Source: Pseudomonas anguilliseptica | GTDB taxonomy: Bacteria > Pseudomonadota > Gammaproteobacteria > Pseudomonadales > Pseudomonadaceae | DNA: 64,000 nucleotides | Assembly: GCF_021375795.1 (NCBI RefSeq) | Contig: NZ_JAEIOI010000004.1 | Coordinates: forward strand, 1 to 64,000 | Direction: 5' to 3' | In this document: one piece after another, positions 33,811 to 44,167 of the stretch | How the letters are laid out: each line of letters starts with the position of its first letter | Position numbering within the stretch: the first letter of the stretch is position 1 | Translations under genes and position numbers: made by a program | The notes under the pieces: generated by a model | Seen by the model: the letters and a program-made list of their open reading frames with translations, nothing else | Databases searched by the model: none | Told to the model about the DNA's origin: nothing

Positions 33811-34728
33811 TTAGTTCGGCCACGGTGCTTGCGCCAACAACTCCGCGCAGCGAAGTTGCACGAACTCACGTAGCAAGAGCACCGGTTTGCTCAGTTGTGC
33901 GCGGTGCGCGCAGATCAGGTTGAGCGGCGTCGGCTCACCGCGCAGCTCAGGTAGCAGCACCTGGAGTCGCCCAGCACGCACATCGCCGGCCACATCCAGC
34001 CAGGATTTGTAGACCAGCCCGGCACCGCTGACTGCCCAGCGCCGCACCACGTCGGCATCGTCACTGACCCGGTCGCCTTTGACGTTGATGCCCTGCTCGC
34101 GCTTGCCATCGCTGAAGCGCCAGCGGTCATGCAGTCGCCCGCCGAGCATATAGAGCAGGCAGTTGTGTTCGCTCAGCTCATCGACCGTTTGCGGCGTGCC
34201 ATACCGTTGCAGGTACTGCGGTGCGGCGCACAGCACGCGGCGGTTGGACGCGGCCACCGGCAAGGCGACCAGGCTGGAGTCCTCCGGTGCGCCGTAGCGC
34301 AGGGCGATGTCCACCGGCTCGCGAAACAGATCGGCCACGCGATCACCGAGCAGCAGACGCAGCTGCACCTGCGGATGCGCCTGATGAAATTCATCCAGCC
34401 AGGGCAGCAAGGTATTGCGGCCGAAATCCGACGGCGCAGAGAGCTGCAACGGCCCGCTGATACCAACCTTGCTACCGGCCAGCTGCTGCCGGCCGTCATC
34501 CAGACTCTGCAAGGCCAGGCGCGCATGGCCGAGAAACAGCTCGCCCTCGGGGGTCAGGCGCAGGCTGCGTGTGGAGCGGCTGAACAGCCGCGCTTCCAGC
34601 TGCTGCTCCAGGCGTTTGAGCGCAGCGCTGGCCACCGCCGGGGAAATATCCAGGCGCCGCGCGGCCGCCGACAGGTTGCCCAAGTCAGCGGTGGTGACAA
34701 ACAACTGCAGGTCATCGAAACGCAGCAT
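33811..34728 (-). CDS. LysR-family transcription regulator
   Basis: Regulator of 305 aa with an N-terminal winged helix (DLQLFVTTADLGNLSAAARRL, then SPAVASAALKRLEQ) and an effector domain of the CrgA/DsdC type. Divergent from the monooxygenase/oxidoreductase pair, which is probably its target; the effector is unknown. Confidence 0.9.
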   Translation of the reverse strand: MLRFDDLQLFVTTADLGNLSAAARRLDISPAVASAALKRLEQQLEARLFSRSTRSLRLTPEGELFLGHARLALQSLDDGRQQLAGSKVGISGPLQLSAPSDFGRNTLLPWLDEFHQAHPQVQLRLLLGDRVADLFREPVDIALRYGAPEDSSLVALPVAASNRRVLCAAPQYLQRYGTPQTVDELSEHNCLLYMLGGRLHDRWRFSDGKREQGINVKGDRVSDDADVVRRWAVSGAGLVYKSWLDVAGDVRAGRLQVLLPELRGEPTPLNLICAHRAQLSKPVLLLREFVQLRCAELLAQAPWPN

Positions 34729-34740
34729 GGCGACTCATTA

Positions 34741-34755
34741 TCAAAAAAATATTGA
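34741..34755. promoter_or_regulatory. Candidate LysR operator
   Basis: TCAA-N7-TTGA lies in the 103-bp gap between the divergent LysR and monooxygenase genes, in an A/T-rich stretch, 13 bp from the LysR start codon. It is the only clear dyad in the gap. Confidence 0.4.
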
Positions 34756-34831
34756 AAGAGACTCTAGTAGCCGCCGGTTTTTCTCGTCAATCAAATAACC
34801 GAGCATGGCAGCACTTGAACCGGAGTCCATC

Positions 34832-35125
34832 ATGACCACGCCATTGACCTTGATTGCCACCATCACTGCCCTCCCCGGTCATGCCGAGGCGGTTGAAGCC
34901 GGTCTGCGCCAACTGGTGCCGCCCAGCCAGGCCGAAGCCGGTTGCCTGCAATACAACCTGCACCGCCATCAACAGCAGCCCAACCGCTTCATCATGGTTG
35001 AGCAGTGGCAAGACGCCGCCGCACTCAGCGCGCACCAGCAGACCGCGCACTTTCTGCACTTCGGCGAAACCTGCGGCAACCTGCTGGAACAGGTCGATCA
35101 TCAACTGATGCAACGCATTGTCTAA
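34832..35125 (+). CDS. Antibiotic-biosynthesis-monooxygenase-like (ABM) protein
   Basis: Dimeric alpha/beta-barrel protein of 97 aa: LTLIATITALPGHAEAVEAGL, then EAGCLQYNLHRHQQQPNRFIMVEQW and HFLHF, the YgiN/ABM pattern. Members act as small quinol monooxygenases or unknown-function partners of reductases. The start at ATG 34832 follows CGGAG. It lies 10 bp upstream of the oxidoreductase gene and is cotranscribed with it. Confidence 0.88.
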   Translation: MTTPLTLIATITALPGHAEAVEAGLRQLVPPSQAEAGCLQYNLHRHQQQPNRFIMVEQWQDAAALSAHQQTAHFLHFGETCGNLLEQVDHQLMQRIV

Positions 35126-35135
35126 GGAGCCCTTT

Positions 35136-36152
35136 ATGAAAGCTGTCGCCTATTACCAGTCCCTGCCCGCCGACCACGCTGACGCGCTGCTGGATGTCGA
35201 ACTGCCGACGCCAACGCCCGGCCCGCGCGACCTGCTGGTTGAGGTCAAGGCCATTTCGGTCAACCCGGTGGACACCAAGATCCGCCGCAATGTCGCCCCA
35301 TCCGATGGTGACGCCAAGGTGCTGGGCTGGGATGCCAGCGGCATCGTCAAGGCGGTGGGCAGCGAGGTCAGCCTGTTCCAGCCCGGCGACCGGGTGTATT
35401 ACGCCGGAGCGATCAACCGTGCCGGGGCCAACAGCGAACTGCACGTGGTGGATGAGCGCATCGTCGGGCACATGCCCAACAGCCTGCCTTTTGCCGAAGC
35501 CGCTGCCCTGCCGCTGACCGCGATCACCGCCTGGGAACTGCTATTCGAGCGTTTGCAGATACCCCAGGATAACGCCGATCAGGGCCAGAGCCTGCTGATC
35601 GTCGGTGCTGCCGGTGGCGTCGGTTCGGTGCTGGTGCAACTGGCCCGTCAGCTCACTGGCCTGACCGTGATCGGCACTGCCTCGCGTGCGGAAACCCAGG
35701 CCTGGGTTCGCGAACTGGGCGCCCACCATGTAATCGACCATCGCCAGCCGCTGAGTGAAGAGCTGAAACGCATTGGTATCGATCAGGTGACCCACGTCGC
35801 CAGCCTGACCCAGACCGACCAGCACTTCGCCCAACTGGTCGAAGCCCTGGCGCCGCAAGGTCGTCTGGCACTGATCGATGACCCGGAGCAGCCACTGGAC
35901 ATTATGCAGCTCAAACGCAAAAGCCTGTCGCTGCACTGGGAGCTGATGTTTACCCGCTCGCTGTTCGAAACCGCCGACATGATCGAGCAGCATCATCTGC
36001 TGGATCGGGTCGCTGAACTGGTGGATGCCGGCACCCTGCGCACCACCCTGGGTGAGCATTTCGGCAGCATCAACGCGGCCAACCTGCGCCGCGCCCATGC
36101 CCTGCTGGAGAGCGGTACCGCCAAGGGCAAGATCGTTCTCGAAGGGTTCTAA
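35136..36152 (+). CDS. Zinc-type alcohol dehydrogenase-like NADPH:quinone oxidoreductase
   Basis: Medium-chain reductase of 338 aa: GroES-like N-domain (VNPVDTKIRRN, GWDASGIVKAVGSEVSLFQPGD) and a Rossmann domain with VGAAGGVGSVLVQLA. The structural zinc cysteines of true alcohol dehydrogenases are absent, fitting the ZADH1/quinone-reductase subgroup. The start follows AAGGAG. The pair with the ABM protein under a LysR regulator suggests a quinone or electrophile response. Confidence 0.9.
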   Translation: MKAVAYYQSLPADHADALLDVELPTPTPGPRDLLVEVKAISVNPVDTKIRRNVAPSDGDAKVLGWDASGIVKAVGSEVSLFQPGDRVYYAGAINRAGANSELHVVDERIVGHMPNSLPFAEAAALPLTAITAWELLFERLQIPQDNADQGQSLLIVGAAGGVGSVLVQLARQLTGLTVIGTASRAETQAWVRELGAHHVIDHRQPLSEELKRIGIDQVTHVASLTQTDQHFAQLVEALAPQGRLALIDDPEQPLDIMQLKRKSLSLHWELMFTRSLFETADMIEQHHLLDRVAELVDAGTLRTTLGEHFGSINAANLRRAHALLESGTAKGKIVLEGF

Positions 36153-36189
36153 CAGGTTGTTGAAAAACTACCTGCTAACGCTCCGCCAG

Positions 36190-36214
36190 AGCTGCGTTTG
36201 ACGCGCAGCTTTTT
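36190..36214 (+). terminator. Intrinsic terminator after oxidoreductase gene
   Basis: Stem AGCTGCG (36190-36196) / CGCAGCT (36204-36210) then TTTT, 38 bp downstream of the stop. Confidence 0.65.
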
Positions 36215-36321
36215 CACTGCGCGGCCTGCATTAGACCAAGGGCCAGCTAGACTCACAGCAGCGCCTGCTGCAGTGTGCTGGCCCCAATCTCCTCGATTTA
36301 TTTAGCCATTGGCGGTAAGGG

Positions 36322-38163
36322 ATGCGACCCGATCTTCAAGGCTCACTGCGCCTGGCCGGCGTATATATCCTGTTCAGCACACTGTGGATCCTTGGCAGCG
36401 ATTACCTGCTGTATGCGCTGATCAAAAACGAAACGTTGCTGACTGAGCTACAAACCATCAAAGGCCTTGTGTTTGTGCTGCTCAGTACCGGGCTGATCTT
36501 TCTCGTCAGCTACCGTGACCGCCAGGCGCAGAGCCAGTTGCTGGCCGAACTCACGCACAGCAGCCAGCTGCTCAAACAGGCCCAGCGCAATGCCGCACTC
36601 GGCAGCTGGGAATACTTCGATGGCTTTCACTGGAGCCCGGAGGCCCTGAGCCTGCTTGGACGCAGCGCAGATGATGCGCAGAGCAGCCTGGAACAACTGC
36701 TGAGCTGGTTGCATCCAGCCGAACGCGCAGCTGTCCAGCGTGCCATGCAGGCCCTGTTGCAGGAGCAAACCAGCCTGAGTGTCAGCGCCCGCCTGCTGCA
36801 GCCCAATCAGCCACAGAGCACCTGGCTGATGTTGCGCGGTGAATTCGACAGCAGCGGCAAGATCCTCGGCACCGTGCAGAACATCAGTACGCAGAAACGC
36901 GATGAAAGTGCCCTGCGCGAGAGTGAACAGCGCTTTCGCCAGCTGTTCGAACAGACCCCGCGCATTGCCGTGCAGGGCTACGACCGCGAGCGTCGGGTGA
37001 TCTACTGGAACCAGGCCAGCACCCAACTCTATGGCTATGCCGTGCATGAGGTCATGGGACGCCGCCTGGAAGAACTGATCGTGCCACCCCAGGCACGCAG
37101 CAAGGTCATCAGTGGCATCACCCAGTGGCAGCTGGGTGGGCAGCCCATACCAGCGGCGGAAATCCAGTTGCAGCGCAAGGACGGTAGTCTGGTCTGGGTC
37201 TATTCCAGCCACCTGATGCTGCGCAACAGCCTCGATCAGCTGGAACTGTACTGCATCGATATCGACCTGACCGAACAGAAGAAAATCGACAACGAACTGC
37301 AGGTCAGCGAGACCCGCTACCGCTCGCTGGTGGAGCACCTGGGCGACGCGATTTTTATCACTAATGCGGCTGACCAACTGAGCTTCCTCAACCCTGCCTG
37401 GGAGCAGGTCAGTGGCTACCCCATCCATGAAAGCCTGGGCAGTCCACTGCAGCGCTTTATGCCGGAGCTGGGTCAGGTACCGCTGAACCAGCAACTGCAG
37501 GCGCTACACAAGGGCGAACTGGACAACCTGCGTCTGGAGTGTCAACTGTTGACGCGCGGCGGCCAGGTGCGCAGGGTCGAGCTGCAGCTCAACTTCAGTC
37601 CGCTGGAACAGGGCCTGCACGGCAGCCTGCGCGATGTGCATGAGCGCCACCAGGCGCAACAACTGCAACAGGCGCGCAACGCCGTACTCGATGAACTGCT
37701 GGGGCTGCACCCGCTGCACAGCATCCTGGCCGGCATCACCCGTCGCCTGGAAAGCCTGCAACCGCAGATGCGCGTCTCCATCATGCTGCTCGACGAACAT
37801 CAGCGTCTGCATATCGGTGCTGCGCCGAGCCTGCCGGAAACCTACAGCCAGGCCATCGATGGCATCCCGGCCGAGCTGGAGGTCGGTTCCTGCGGGCATG
37901 CTGCCAGCAGTGGCGAACTGGTGATCGCCGAAGACCTCAGCCGACATCCCTACTGGAAAAATTACCAAGCACTGGCACTGCATGCGGGCCTGCGCGCCTG
38001 CTGGTCGCTGCCGTTCAAGGATGACAGCGGCCAGGTGCTGGGCACCTTTGGCATCTACTACCCGCAACCGACACGCCCGAGCGCCGCCGACATTGCCCTG
38101 GTCACCGAATTCACCCGCCTGGCCGGCCTGGCCGTGCAGTTCAGTGCCGCCACGGTGAGCTGA
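36322..38163 (+). CDS. Membrane PAS-PAS-PAS-GAF sensor without output domain
   Basis: Protein of 613 aa. Two membrane helices near 10-33 and 47-64 are followed by a first, degenerate PAS region (about 85-195), a PAS with PAC (about 205-325; DLTEQKK), another PAS (about 330-450) and a C-terminal GAF domain (about 455-610; RVSIMLLDEHQRLHIGAAPSLP, then SLPFKDDSGQVLGTFGIYY). The chain ends right after GAF: no kinase, GGDEF, EAL or HTH domain. Homologous arrangements usually continue into a diguanylate cyclase/phosphodiesterase. The stop is clean and no such sequence follows, so it is a stand-alone sensor or a shortened protein. Confidence 0.85.
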   Translation: MRPDLQGSLRLAGVYILFSTLWILGSDYLLYALIKNETLLTELQTIKGLVFVLLSTGLIFLVSYRDRQAQSQLLAELTHSSQLLKQAQRNAALGSWEYFDGFHWSPEALSLLGRSADDAQSSLEQLLSWLHPAERAAVQRAMQALLQEQTSLSVSARLLQPNQPQSTWLMLRGEFDSSGKILGTVQNISTQKRDESALRESEQRFRQLFEQTPRIAVQGYDRERRVIYWNQASTQLYGYAVHEVMGRRLEELIVPPQARSKVISGITQWQLGGQPIPAAEIQLQRKDGSLVWVYSSHLMLRNSLDQLELYCIDIDLTEQKKIDNELQVSETRYRSLVEHLGDAIFITNAADQLSFLNPAWEQVSGYPIHESLGSPLQRFMPELGQVPLNQQLQALHKGELDNLRLECQLLTRGGQVRRVELQLNFSPLEQGLHGSLRDVHERHQAQQLQQARNAVLDELLGLHPLHSILAGITRRLESLQPQMRVSIMLLDEHQRLHIGAAPSLPETYSQAIDGIPAELEVGSCGHAASSGELVIAEDLSRHPYWKNYQALALHAGLRACWSLPFKDDSGQVLGTFGIYYPQPTRPSAADIALVTEFTRLAGLAVQFSAATVS

Positions 38164-38261
38164 TCAGACCAACGGCGCGGCAGCCGTCATTGAATTGTTA
38201 CAGGTCAATGAAAGTTCATAGTGAGCGACTAGACTGCCTGCTCTTGCAGAGGAGATTGGCT

Positions 38262-38441
38262 ATGGACGTCATGATCAAACCGGTAAAAACCGCCGCCGGT
38301 CGCGGCTGGCAGGTCTGTCTGGGCAAGCAGAGTGTCACCTTTCGCAGTGAGAACGAGGCACACCAGTTTGTCAGCACCCTGCAGGCACGCCTCAACGCCC
38401 CGCATGTGCTGCCGACAGTAGGCCAGCGCGCGGCTGGCTAA
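38262..38441 (+). CDS. Small conserved hypothetical protein
   Basis: Protein of 59 aa (MDVMIKPVKTAAGRGWQVC, then VTFRSENEAHQFVSTLQARL) with a beta-beta-alpha pattern. ATG 38262 follows GAGGAG. Its end overlaps the convergent MFS gene by 4 bp. No function known. Confidence 0.65.
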   Translation: MDVMIKPVKTAAGRGWQVCLGKQSVTFRSENEAHQFVSTLQARLNAPHVLPTVGQRAAG

Positions 38442-39619
38442 CCCTTGGCGGCAGCTTCGGCCCAACGGGTGAACAGAGAGAAGCCCACCACCAGCAGGCC
38501 GCAGCTGAAAATCACCACCGCAACCGGCCAGGCCGTGCCGTCATGCAACACACCAACCATGGCTGCAGCACTGGCGGCGATGACGAACTGCAGGCTCCCC
38601 AGCAGCGCCGAGGCACTGCCGGCATGGCTGCCCTGCCCGGCCATGGCGCACGCCGAGGCATTGGGCAGCAGGATGCCCAGGCTGGCAATGCAGCCAAACA
38701 GCGGAATCAGCAGCGGCCACAAGGCCTGTGGCTTGGCCAACGCCACCAGCAGCAGAGCCAGGCCACAGGCCAGGTAAAACCACACGGTCTTGCCCAGCCA
38801 GTACGCCGGGCCGTGCCGCGCTACCAGCCAGGCATTGAGCTGCGCCACCAGAATAAAGCCCAGGGCATTGCTGCCGAACAACCAGCCGTAATGCTCAGCC
38901 GGTATGCCGTACAACTCGATGAATACGAAGGGTGAACCGGCGATATAGGCAAACATCCCGGCAATCGCGCAACCGCCCGTCAGGGCATATCCGAGAAACG
39001 GCAAATCAGCCAACAAGCGTTTGTACTCACCCAATGCGCCGCGCAGGGGCGCTGGCGGCGCATCCTTGGCCAGGGTTTCCGGCAGCCACAGGGCCACTGC
39101 CAGCAGGCAGACAAAGCTGAACAGCGTCAGGCTGATAAAGATCGATGGCCAGCCCAGGGTGCTGAGCAGCAGCCCACCGCCCAGCGGCGCGAGAATCGGC
39201 GCCAGGCCCATCACCAGCATCAGTTGGGAAAACACCTTGGCCGAGCGGATCGGGTCACACAGATCACGCACCACGGCCCGCGAAATCACCATCCCGGCGC
39301 AGCCGCCCAGCGCCTGGACAAAGCGCGCAGCAATCAGCCATTCCAGGCTCGGCGACAGGGCGCAGGCCAAGGACGCCAGGCTGAACAGCGTGACGCCGAC
39401 CAACAGCGGTTTACGCCGACCAAAGCGATCAGCCAGCGGACCGTACGCCAGTTGGCCGATGGCCAGGCCAACAAAGTAGGCCGCCAGCGACAGCTGCACA
39501 TGCTCGACATCCGTGGCAAACACCCGCGCCAGGGTAGGAAAGCTCGGCAGGTAGAAATCGATCGCCAACGGCGCAAAGGCGCTCAGGGCGCCGAGGATCA
39601 ACAGAATTCGTAAAGGCAT
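38438..39619 (-). CDS. Bcr/CflA-family MFS drug transporter
   Basis: Twelve-helix major facilitator of 393 aa, drug:H+ antiporter. Markers: DFYLPSFPTLARVF at the first helix, GPLADRFGRRKPLL (motif A) in the 2-3 loop and RFVQALGGCAGMVISRAVVRDL. Related to bicyclomycin/sulfonamide resistance proteins. Same strand as the RND operon but separated by a strong hairpin, so expressed on its own. Confidence 0.93.
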   Translation of the reverse strand: MPLRILLILGALSAFAPLAIDFYLPSFPTLARVFATDVEHVQLSLAAYFVGLAIGQLAYGPLADRFGRRKPLLVGVTLFSLASLACALSPSLEWLIAARFVQALGGCAGMVISRAVVRDLCDPIRSAKVFSQLMLVMGLAPILAPLGGGLLLSTLGWPSIFISLTLFSFVCLLAVALWLPETLAKDAPPAPLRGALGEYKRLLADLPFLGYALTGGCAIAGMFAYIAGSPFVFIELYGIPAEHYGWLFGSNALGFILVAQLNAWLVARHGPAYWLGKTVWFYLACGLALLLVALAKPQALWPLLIPLFGCIASLGILLPNASACAMAGQGSHAGSASALLGSLQFVIAASAAAMVGVLHDGTAWPVAVVIFSCGLLVVGFSLFTRWAEAAAKG

Positions 39620-39689
39620 GGGTATCCAGATAGGTCAGAACAGCAGAGCCCTGTGTGCCCGTGCATGCACGCGGCGACTCACGGCTTGG

Positions 39690-39725
39690 CCGCGCGAGCC
39701 CGACACCTGGTCGGGGCTCGCGCGG
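39690..39725 (-). terminator. Strong hairpin after the RND operon
   Basis: CCGCGCGAGCCCGAC (39690-39704) pairs with GTCGGGGCTCGCGCGG (39710-39725) with one bulge. It lies 23 bp beyond the RND permease stop. No T-run; likely an operon end or a stability hairpin. Confidence 0.5.
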
Positions 39726-39747
39726 CACGCCCGTCAAAGGGCAGAGA

Positions 39748-42700
39748 TCAAGCCGCGTGGTCGGCCTGTTTGCGGCCTTTGCCGAGTTTGGCCGCCAGCG
39801 ACTCCACCAGCAGGTAGAACATCGGAATCATGAAGATCGCCAGGAAGGTCGCTGCCAGCATGCCGCCGATCACCCCGGTACCAATCGAGTGACGACTGGC
39901 CGAACCGGCACCGGAGCTGATCGCCAACGGCACAACCCCCAGGATAAAGGCCAGCGAGGTCATGATGATCGGACGGAAGCGCAGGCGCGCCGCCTCCAGT
40001 GCCGACTCGAAAATGCCCATGCCTTGCTGGCGACAGAGCACGGCGAACTCGACGATGAGGATGGCGTTCTTCGCCGCCAGACCGATCAGGGTGACCAGAC
40101 CGACCTGGAAGTACAGATCGTTTTCGATGCCACGCAGCCACACCGCAAGGATCGCCCCGAACACCGCAAACGGCACGGCGGTGACCACCGCCAACGGCAG
40201 GGTCCAACGCTCGTACTGCGCGGCGAGGATCAGGAACACCATGATCAGGCCGAAGATAAAGGCACTGCTGCCCGAACCTTGCGAGGCCACTTCCTGGAAG
40301 GCCGAGCCGGTCCAGCCGATGCTGTAATCACTGCCCAGCACTTCCTCCGCCACCTGCTGAATCGCAGTCAGGGCCTGACCGGAGCTGTAGCCGGGTGCCG
40401 GCCCGCCAAGGATCTTCGCCGCCGGGTAGACGTTGAAGCGGGCATAGGTGTCCGGCCCGAGAATGCGTTCGACCTTGACCAGGCTGGCCAGCGACACCAA
40501 CTCACCACTGGCGGCGCGCACATAGACCTGAGACAGGTCTTCCGGCTTGCTGCGGAACTCCGCTTCGGCCTGCAGGCTGACCTGGAAGGTGCGCCCATAC
40601 AGGCTGAAATCGTTGACGTAATAACTGCCGAAGGTGGCCTGCATGGCGGTGAACACATCGTTCACCGGCACGCCAAGGGCACGCGCTTTGGTGCGGTCCA
40701 GGTTGATAAAGTACTGCGGCACGTTGGCGCTGAAGGTGCTCTGCACCCCCGCCAGCTCCGGACGTTTCGCGGCGGCGGCGAGGAAGGCCTGAACTTTGCT
40801 CGCCAACTGCGCCGTGGTGCCGCCACTGCGGTCCTGAATAAAGCCCTCAAAACCACCCGTGGTGCTCATGCCAGTGATCGGCGGTGGGTTGAAGCTGAGC
40901 ACCACGCCATCCTTCTGCGCAGCGCCCATGCCCATGAACTGGCCCGTGAGGTTACGTGCATCCAACTCCGGCGTGGTGCGCTCGCTCCAGTCTTTCAGCG
41001 GCACGAACGACACCCCGGCGTTGCTGCGGGTACCGAAGGTCAGCACGTCGAAACCGGCAAAGGTCACCACATCCTGCACCGCCGGATGCTTCATCAGTTG
41101 CTGGGTCACGTCACCGGTCAGCTTCTCGGTGCGGGTCAGCGAGGCCGCTGGCGGCAGGAAGTAGGCGTTGATCACATAGCCCTGGTCTTCACTGGGCACC
41201 AGGGAGCTGGGTACGCGGTTGAACAGCAGCACCATCACCGCAATCATCGCGCCGAACAGCAGCAGGCCGACCGCTGAACGCTTGAGGAAGAAGCGCACGC
41301 CGGCGGTGTAGCCGCTGGTGAATTTATCGAAAACCCGGTTGAAGGCACGGAACGGCGCCGCCGGCTCGTGGTGCCCGGGCTTGAGCAGCAAAGCGCAGAG
41401 GGCCGGGCTCAAGGTCAGGGCGACGATGCCGGAGATCACCACCGACACGGCAATGGTGATGGCGAACTGTTTATACATCTCCCCGGCCAGGCCGCCGAGG
41501 AAGCCCACGGGCACGAACACCGCGCAGAGCACCAGTACGATGGCGACGATCGGCCCGGTGACTTCTTCCATGGCCTTGATGGTCGCCTCACGCGGGCCGA
41601 TCTTGTCGGTGGCCATCACCCGCTCGACGTTCTCGATCACCACAATTGCATCGTCCACCACGATGCCGATGGCCAGCACCATGCCGAACAAGGTCAGCAG
41701 GTTGATGGAGAAACCGAGCATGTACATCCCGGCGAAGGTGCCGACCAGCGAAACCGGAATGGCCAGCACCGGAATCAGCGTGGCGCGCCAGTTCTGCAGG
41801 AAGATGAATACCACCAGCACCACCAGCACCAGGGCTTCGAAGAAGGTGTGGATCACCTCCGTGATCGAGACCTGGACGAATTTGGTGGTGTCATACGGCA
41901 CCTTGTAAGTCATGCCGCTGGGGAAGTTCTGCGACAGCCGCTCCAACGTCTTGCTCACGGCCGCAGCGGTATCCAGAGCATTCGCACCGGGCTGCAGGTA
42001 CACGCCGAAGGCGGCGTTCTGCTGACCGTTGAGCGAGGTCATCAGCGAGTAGTCCTGCGCCCCCAACTCGATCCGCGCGACGTCCTTGAGCAACAGGCTG
42101 GCACCGGTTTCATCGGTACGCAGAATCACGTTTTCGAACTCTTTCGGGTCGGTGAAGCGGCCCTGAGTGGTGACCGTGTAGGTGAAGTCCTGCTCCTGCT
42201 TGAGCGGCTGCTGGCCAAAGCTGCCTGCGGCAAACTGCGAGTTCTGTTCACGGATCGAACTGACCACATCGCTGGGCGTCAGGTTGTACTGCGCCAGCTT
42301 GTCCGGGCGCAGCCAGATGCGCATGGAATAGTCTTTCGAACCGAACTGGCTGACATCGCCCACGCCTGGCAAACGCTTGAGTTCGTCGATCACGTTGATC
42401 AGCGCGTAGTTACTGATATACACCGGGTCGCGCGAACCATCCGGCGAGTACAGGGTGACCACCTGAAGAATGTCCGAGGACTTCTTCTGCACCTTGACGC
42501 CCTGGCGCCGCACTTCTTCCGGCAGCTTGGCCAGTGCGGCCTGCACGCGGTTGTTGACGTCGATGGTGGCCTGGTCGGGGTCACGCCCCACCTCGAAGTA
42601 CACCGACAGGCTCATCACGTTACCGCCGGAGTTGGACTGCTGGTAGATCATCCCTTCCACGCCGTTGATCGACTGCTCCAACGGCGCGGCTACGGTTTCG

Positions 42701-42876
42701 GCAATCACCTGGGCGCTGGCACCGGCATAGCTGGCGCTGACCGACACCTGGGGTGGCAGGATCTGTGGGTACTGGGCAATCGGCAGCGTGCGCATGGCCA
42801 TCAGGCCCGCCAGCACGATGATGATCGAAATGACCGCGGCAAATACCGGGCGGTCGATAAAGAAGCGTGAGATCAC
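39748..42876 (-). CDS. RND multidrug efflux permease (HAE1 family)
   Basis: Inner-membrane proton-driven exporter of 1042 aa. The first helix opens [20 protein letters not shown]; the proton-relay aspartates lie in [16 protein letters not shown] (helix 4); the second half has [14 protein letters not shown] and [18 protein letters not shown]. Forms a tripartite pump with the adaptor encoded just upstream. No outer-membrane channel gene follows, so it must borrow one such as OprM. Close subfamily (MexB-, MexF- or other-like) cannot be fixed by eye. Confidence 0.95.
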   Translation of the reverse strand: MISRFFIDRPVFAAVISIIIVLAGLMAMRTLPIAQYPQILPPQVSVSASYAGASAQVIAETVAAPLEQSINGVEGMIYQQSNSGGNVMSLSVYFEVGRDPDQATIDVNNRVQAALAKLPEEVRRQGVKVQKKSSDILQVVTLYSPDGSRDPVYISNYALINVIDELKRLPGVGDVSQFGSKDYSMRIWLRPDKLAQYNLTPSDVVSSIREQNSQFAAGSFGQQPLKQEQDFTYTVTTQGRFTDPKEFENVILRTDETGASLLLKDVARIELGAQDYSLMTSLNGQQNAAFGVYLQPGANALDTAAAVSKTLERLSQNFPSGMTYKVPYDTTKFVQVSITEVIHTFFEALVLVVLVVFIFLQNWRATLIPVLAIPVSLVGTFAGMYMLGFSINLLTLFGMVLAIGIVVDDAIVVIENVERVMATDKIGPREATIKAMEEVTGPIVAIVLVLCAVFVPVGFLGGLAGEMYKQFAITIAVSVVISGIVALTLSPALCALLLKPGHHEPAAPFRAFNRVFDKFTSGYTAGVRFFLKRSAVGLLLFGAMIAVMVLLFNRVPSSLVPSEDQGYVINAYFLPPAASLTRTEKLTGDVTQQLMKHPAVQDVVTFAGFDVLTFGTRSNAGVSFVPLKDWSERTTPELDARNLTGQFMGMGAAQKDGVVLSFNPPPITGMSTTGGFEGFIQDRSGGTTAQLASKVQAFLAAAAKRPELAGVQSTFSANVPQYFINLDRTKARALGVPVNDVFTAMQATFGSYYVNDFSLYGRTFQVSLQAEAEFRSKPEDLSQVYVRAASGELVSLASLVKVERILGPDTYARFNVYPAAKILGGPAPGYSSGQALTAIQQVAEEVLGSDYSIGWTGSAFQEVASQGSGSSAFIFGLIMVFLILAAQYERWTLPLAVVTAVPFAVFGAILAVWLRGIENDLYFQVGLVTLIGLAAKNAILIVEFAVLCRQQGMGIFESALEAARLRFRPIIMTSLAFILGVVPLAISSGAGSASRHSIGTGVIGGMLAATFLAIFMIPMFYLLVESLAAKLGKGRKQADHAA

Positions 42877-42888
42877 CGGAGGCGCTCC

Positions 42889-44028
42889 TTAGGATTGACT
42901 GGCGGCTGGGGCGGCAACTTTTACCGGCGTGTCCGGGCGCACTTTGGGCAGGCCCTCGACGATTACCCGATCACCGGCACTGATCCCGGAGACAATCACC
43001 CAACGGCCCTTGGCCGTATGCCCGGTGGTGACCTGACGCATGCGCGCCACGCCGCCCTCATCCACCACGTAGACGAAGGTGCCGCCCGGCCCCTGAGCAA
43101 TCGCACGCTCCGGCAGGGTCATGGCGTTGGGAATGCTCAAGCCCTTGACCTGCACACGCACAAACTGGCCCGGCAGCAACTTCTGATCCGGGTTGGGCAC
43201 CACGGCGCGAGCGCTGACGGTGCCGGTGCCACGGTCAACCAGGCTGTCGGTGAAATCGACCTTGCCTTCCAGCGGGTAGAGGCTGCCGTCACCGAGCTTG
43301 ATCTGCACACTCATCTTGCCGTCTTCAGGCAGCATCAGGCTGCCGTTTTGCAGGCCGCTGCGCACGCTTTCCACATCGGAATCCGGGGCGGCAAAGTTGA
43401 CGTAGATCGGGTCCAGCTGAGTGATGTTGCTCAGCAGGCTGGCATTGGGGTCGCCAGCCACCACCAGGCTGCCTTCGGATACGGTTTCCTTGCTGGTGAT
43501 TCCGGAGATCGGCGCCTTCACCGTGGTGTAGTCGAGGTCGATCTGCTTGGACTGCACCTCGGCCTCGGCCGCCTGGATGTTCGCTTTGCTTTGCTCGAAG
43601 TTGGAGACGGCGTTGTCCAGCTCGCTTTCGCTGGCAAAGCCCTTCTTCTGCAACTCGCGGATGCGCTTGAGATCGCGCTCGGTCTGCCGGTAGCGCGCCT
43701 GCTCCTGCGCCAACGCGCCCTTGGCCCGGCTCAACGCCGCCTGGTAGGTGCGCGAGTCGATGCGGAACATCACCTGGCCCTTCTTGACCTGGCTGCCTTC
43801 CAGGTAGGTGCGCTCCTGCAGGATGCCGCTGACCTGAGCGCGCACCTGCACCTCACGAAAGCCCGCCGTACGCGCGGAATACTCCAGTTCCAGCGGAAGC
43901 GACTCCGCCTTGACGGTTTCCACCACCACCTCAGGGGCCGGCGGGGCATCGGCAGCATGCAGCGGGGAAGCCAAAACAGCGAGCAACAGGGAACCGGCAG
44001 CGACCGGCAGATGGCGGGCAAAAAGCAT
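42889..44028 (-). CDS. RND efflux periplasmic adaptor subunit
   Basis: Membrane-fusion protein of 379 aa: signal peptide to about residue 26, lipoyl-like halves (VQVRAQVSGILQERTYLEG; TTVKAPISGITSKETVSEG), a coiled-coil hairpin (about 85-160) and beta-barrel/MP domains. No lipobox is visible. The start at 44028 follows GGAGA and gives a proper signal peptide; an in-frame ATG at 44073 overlaps the operator zone. It lies 12 bp upstream of the permease gene. Confidence 0.95.
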   Translation of the reverse strand: MLFARHLPVAAGSLLLAVLASPLHAADAPPAPEVVVETVKAESLPLELEYSARTAGFREVQVRAQVSGILQERTYLEGSQVKKGQVMFRIDSRTYQAALSRAKGALAQEQARYRQTERDLKRIRELQKKGFASESELDNAVSNFEQSKANIQAAEAEVQSKQIDLDYTTVKAPISGITSKETVSEGSLVVAGDPNASLLSNITQLDPIYVNFAAPDSDVESVRSGLQNGSLMLPEDGKMSVQIKLGDGSLYPLEGKVDFTDSLVDRGTGTVSARAVVPNPDQKLLPGQFVRVQVKGLSIPNAMTLPERAIAQGPGGTFVYVVDEGGVARMRQVTTGHTAKGRWVIVSGISAGDRVIVEGLPKVRPDTPVKVAAPAASQS

Positions 44029-44079
44029 GAATGTCTCCGAGAACACGCAAGGCGCAACATGTGAGACCGGCAATGCTAG

Positions 44080-44101
44080 TTACATACATAAGTGTTTGTA
44101 A
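44080..44101. promoter_or_regulatory. Palindromic operator for the TetR repressor
   Basis: A 22-bp dyad TTACATACATAAGTGTTTGTAA with 8 of 11 pairs complementary, in the A/T-rich gap between the divergent RND operon and its tetR gene. It resembles the TtgR/MexR-type operators that contain ACATAC/GTATGT-like halves. Confidence 0.65.
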
Positions 44102-44167
44102 ATAGAACATTGCCCCTAAATTCATTACACTTCGGCCTTGAGCCTAGCCAGAAATCCGCCTGCTGCC

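Noticed and set aside
39655..41277. A 540-codon open frame antisense to the RND permease
   Set aside because: The sequence is rich in Arg, His, Gln and Gly with no recognisable domain and spans the operon terminator; the permease on the other strand is unmistakable.
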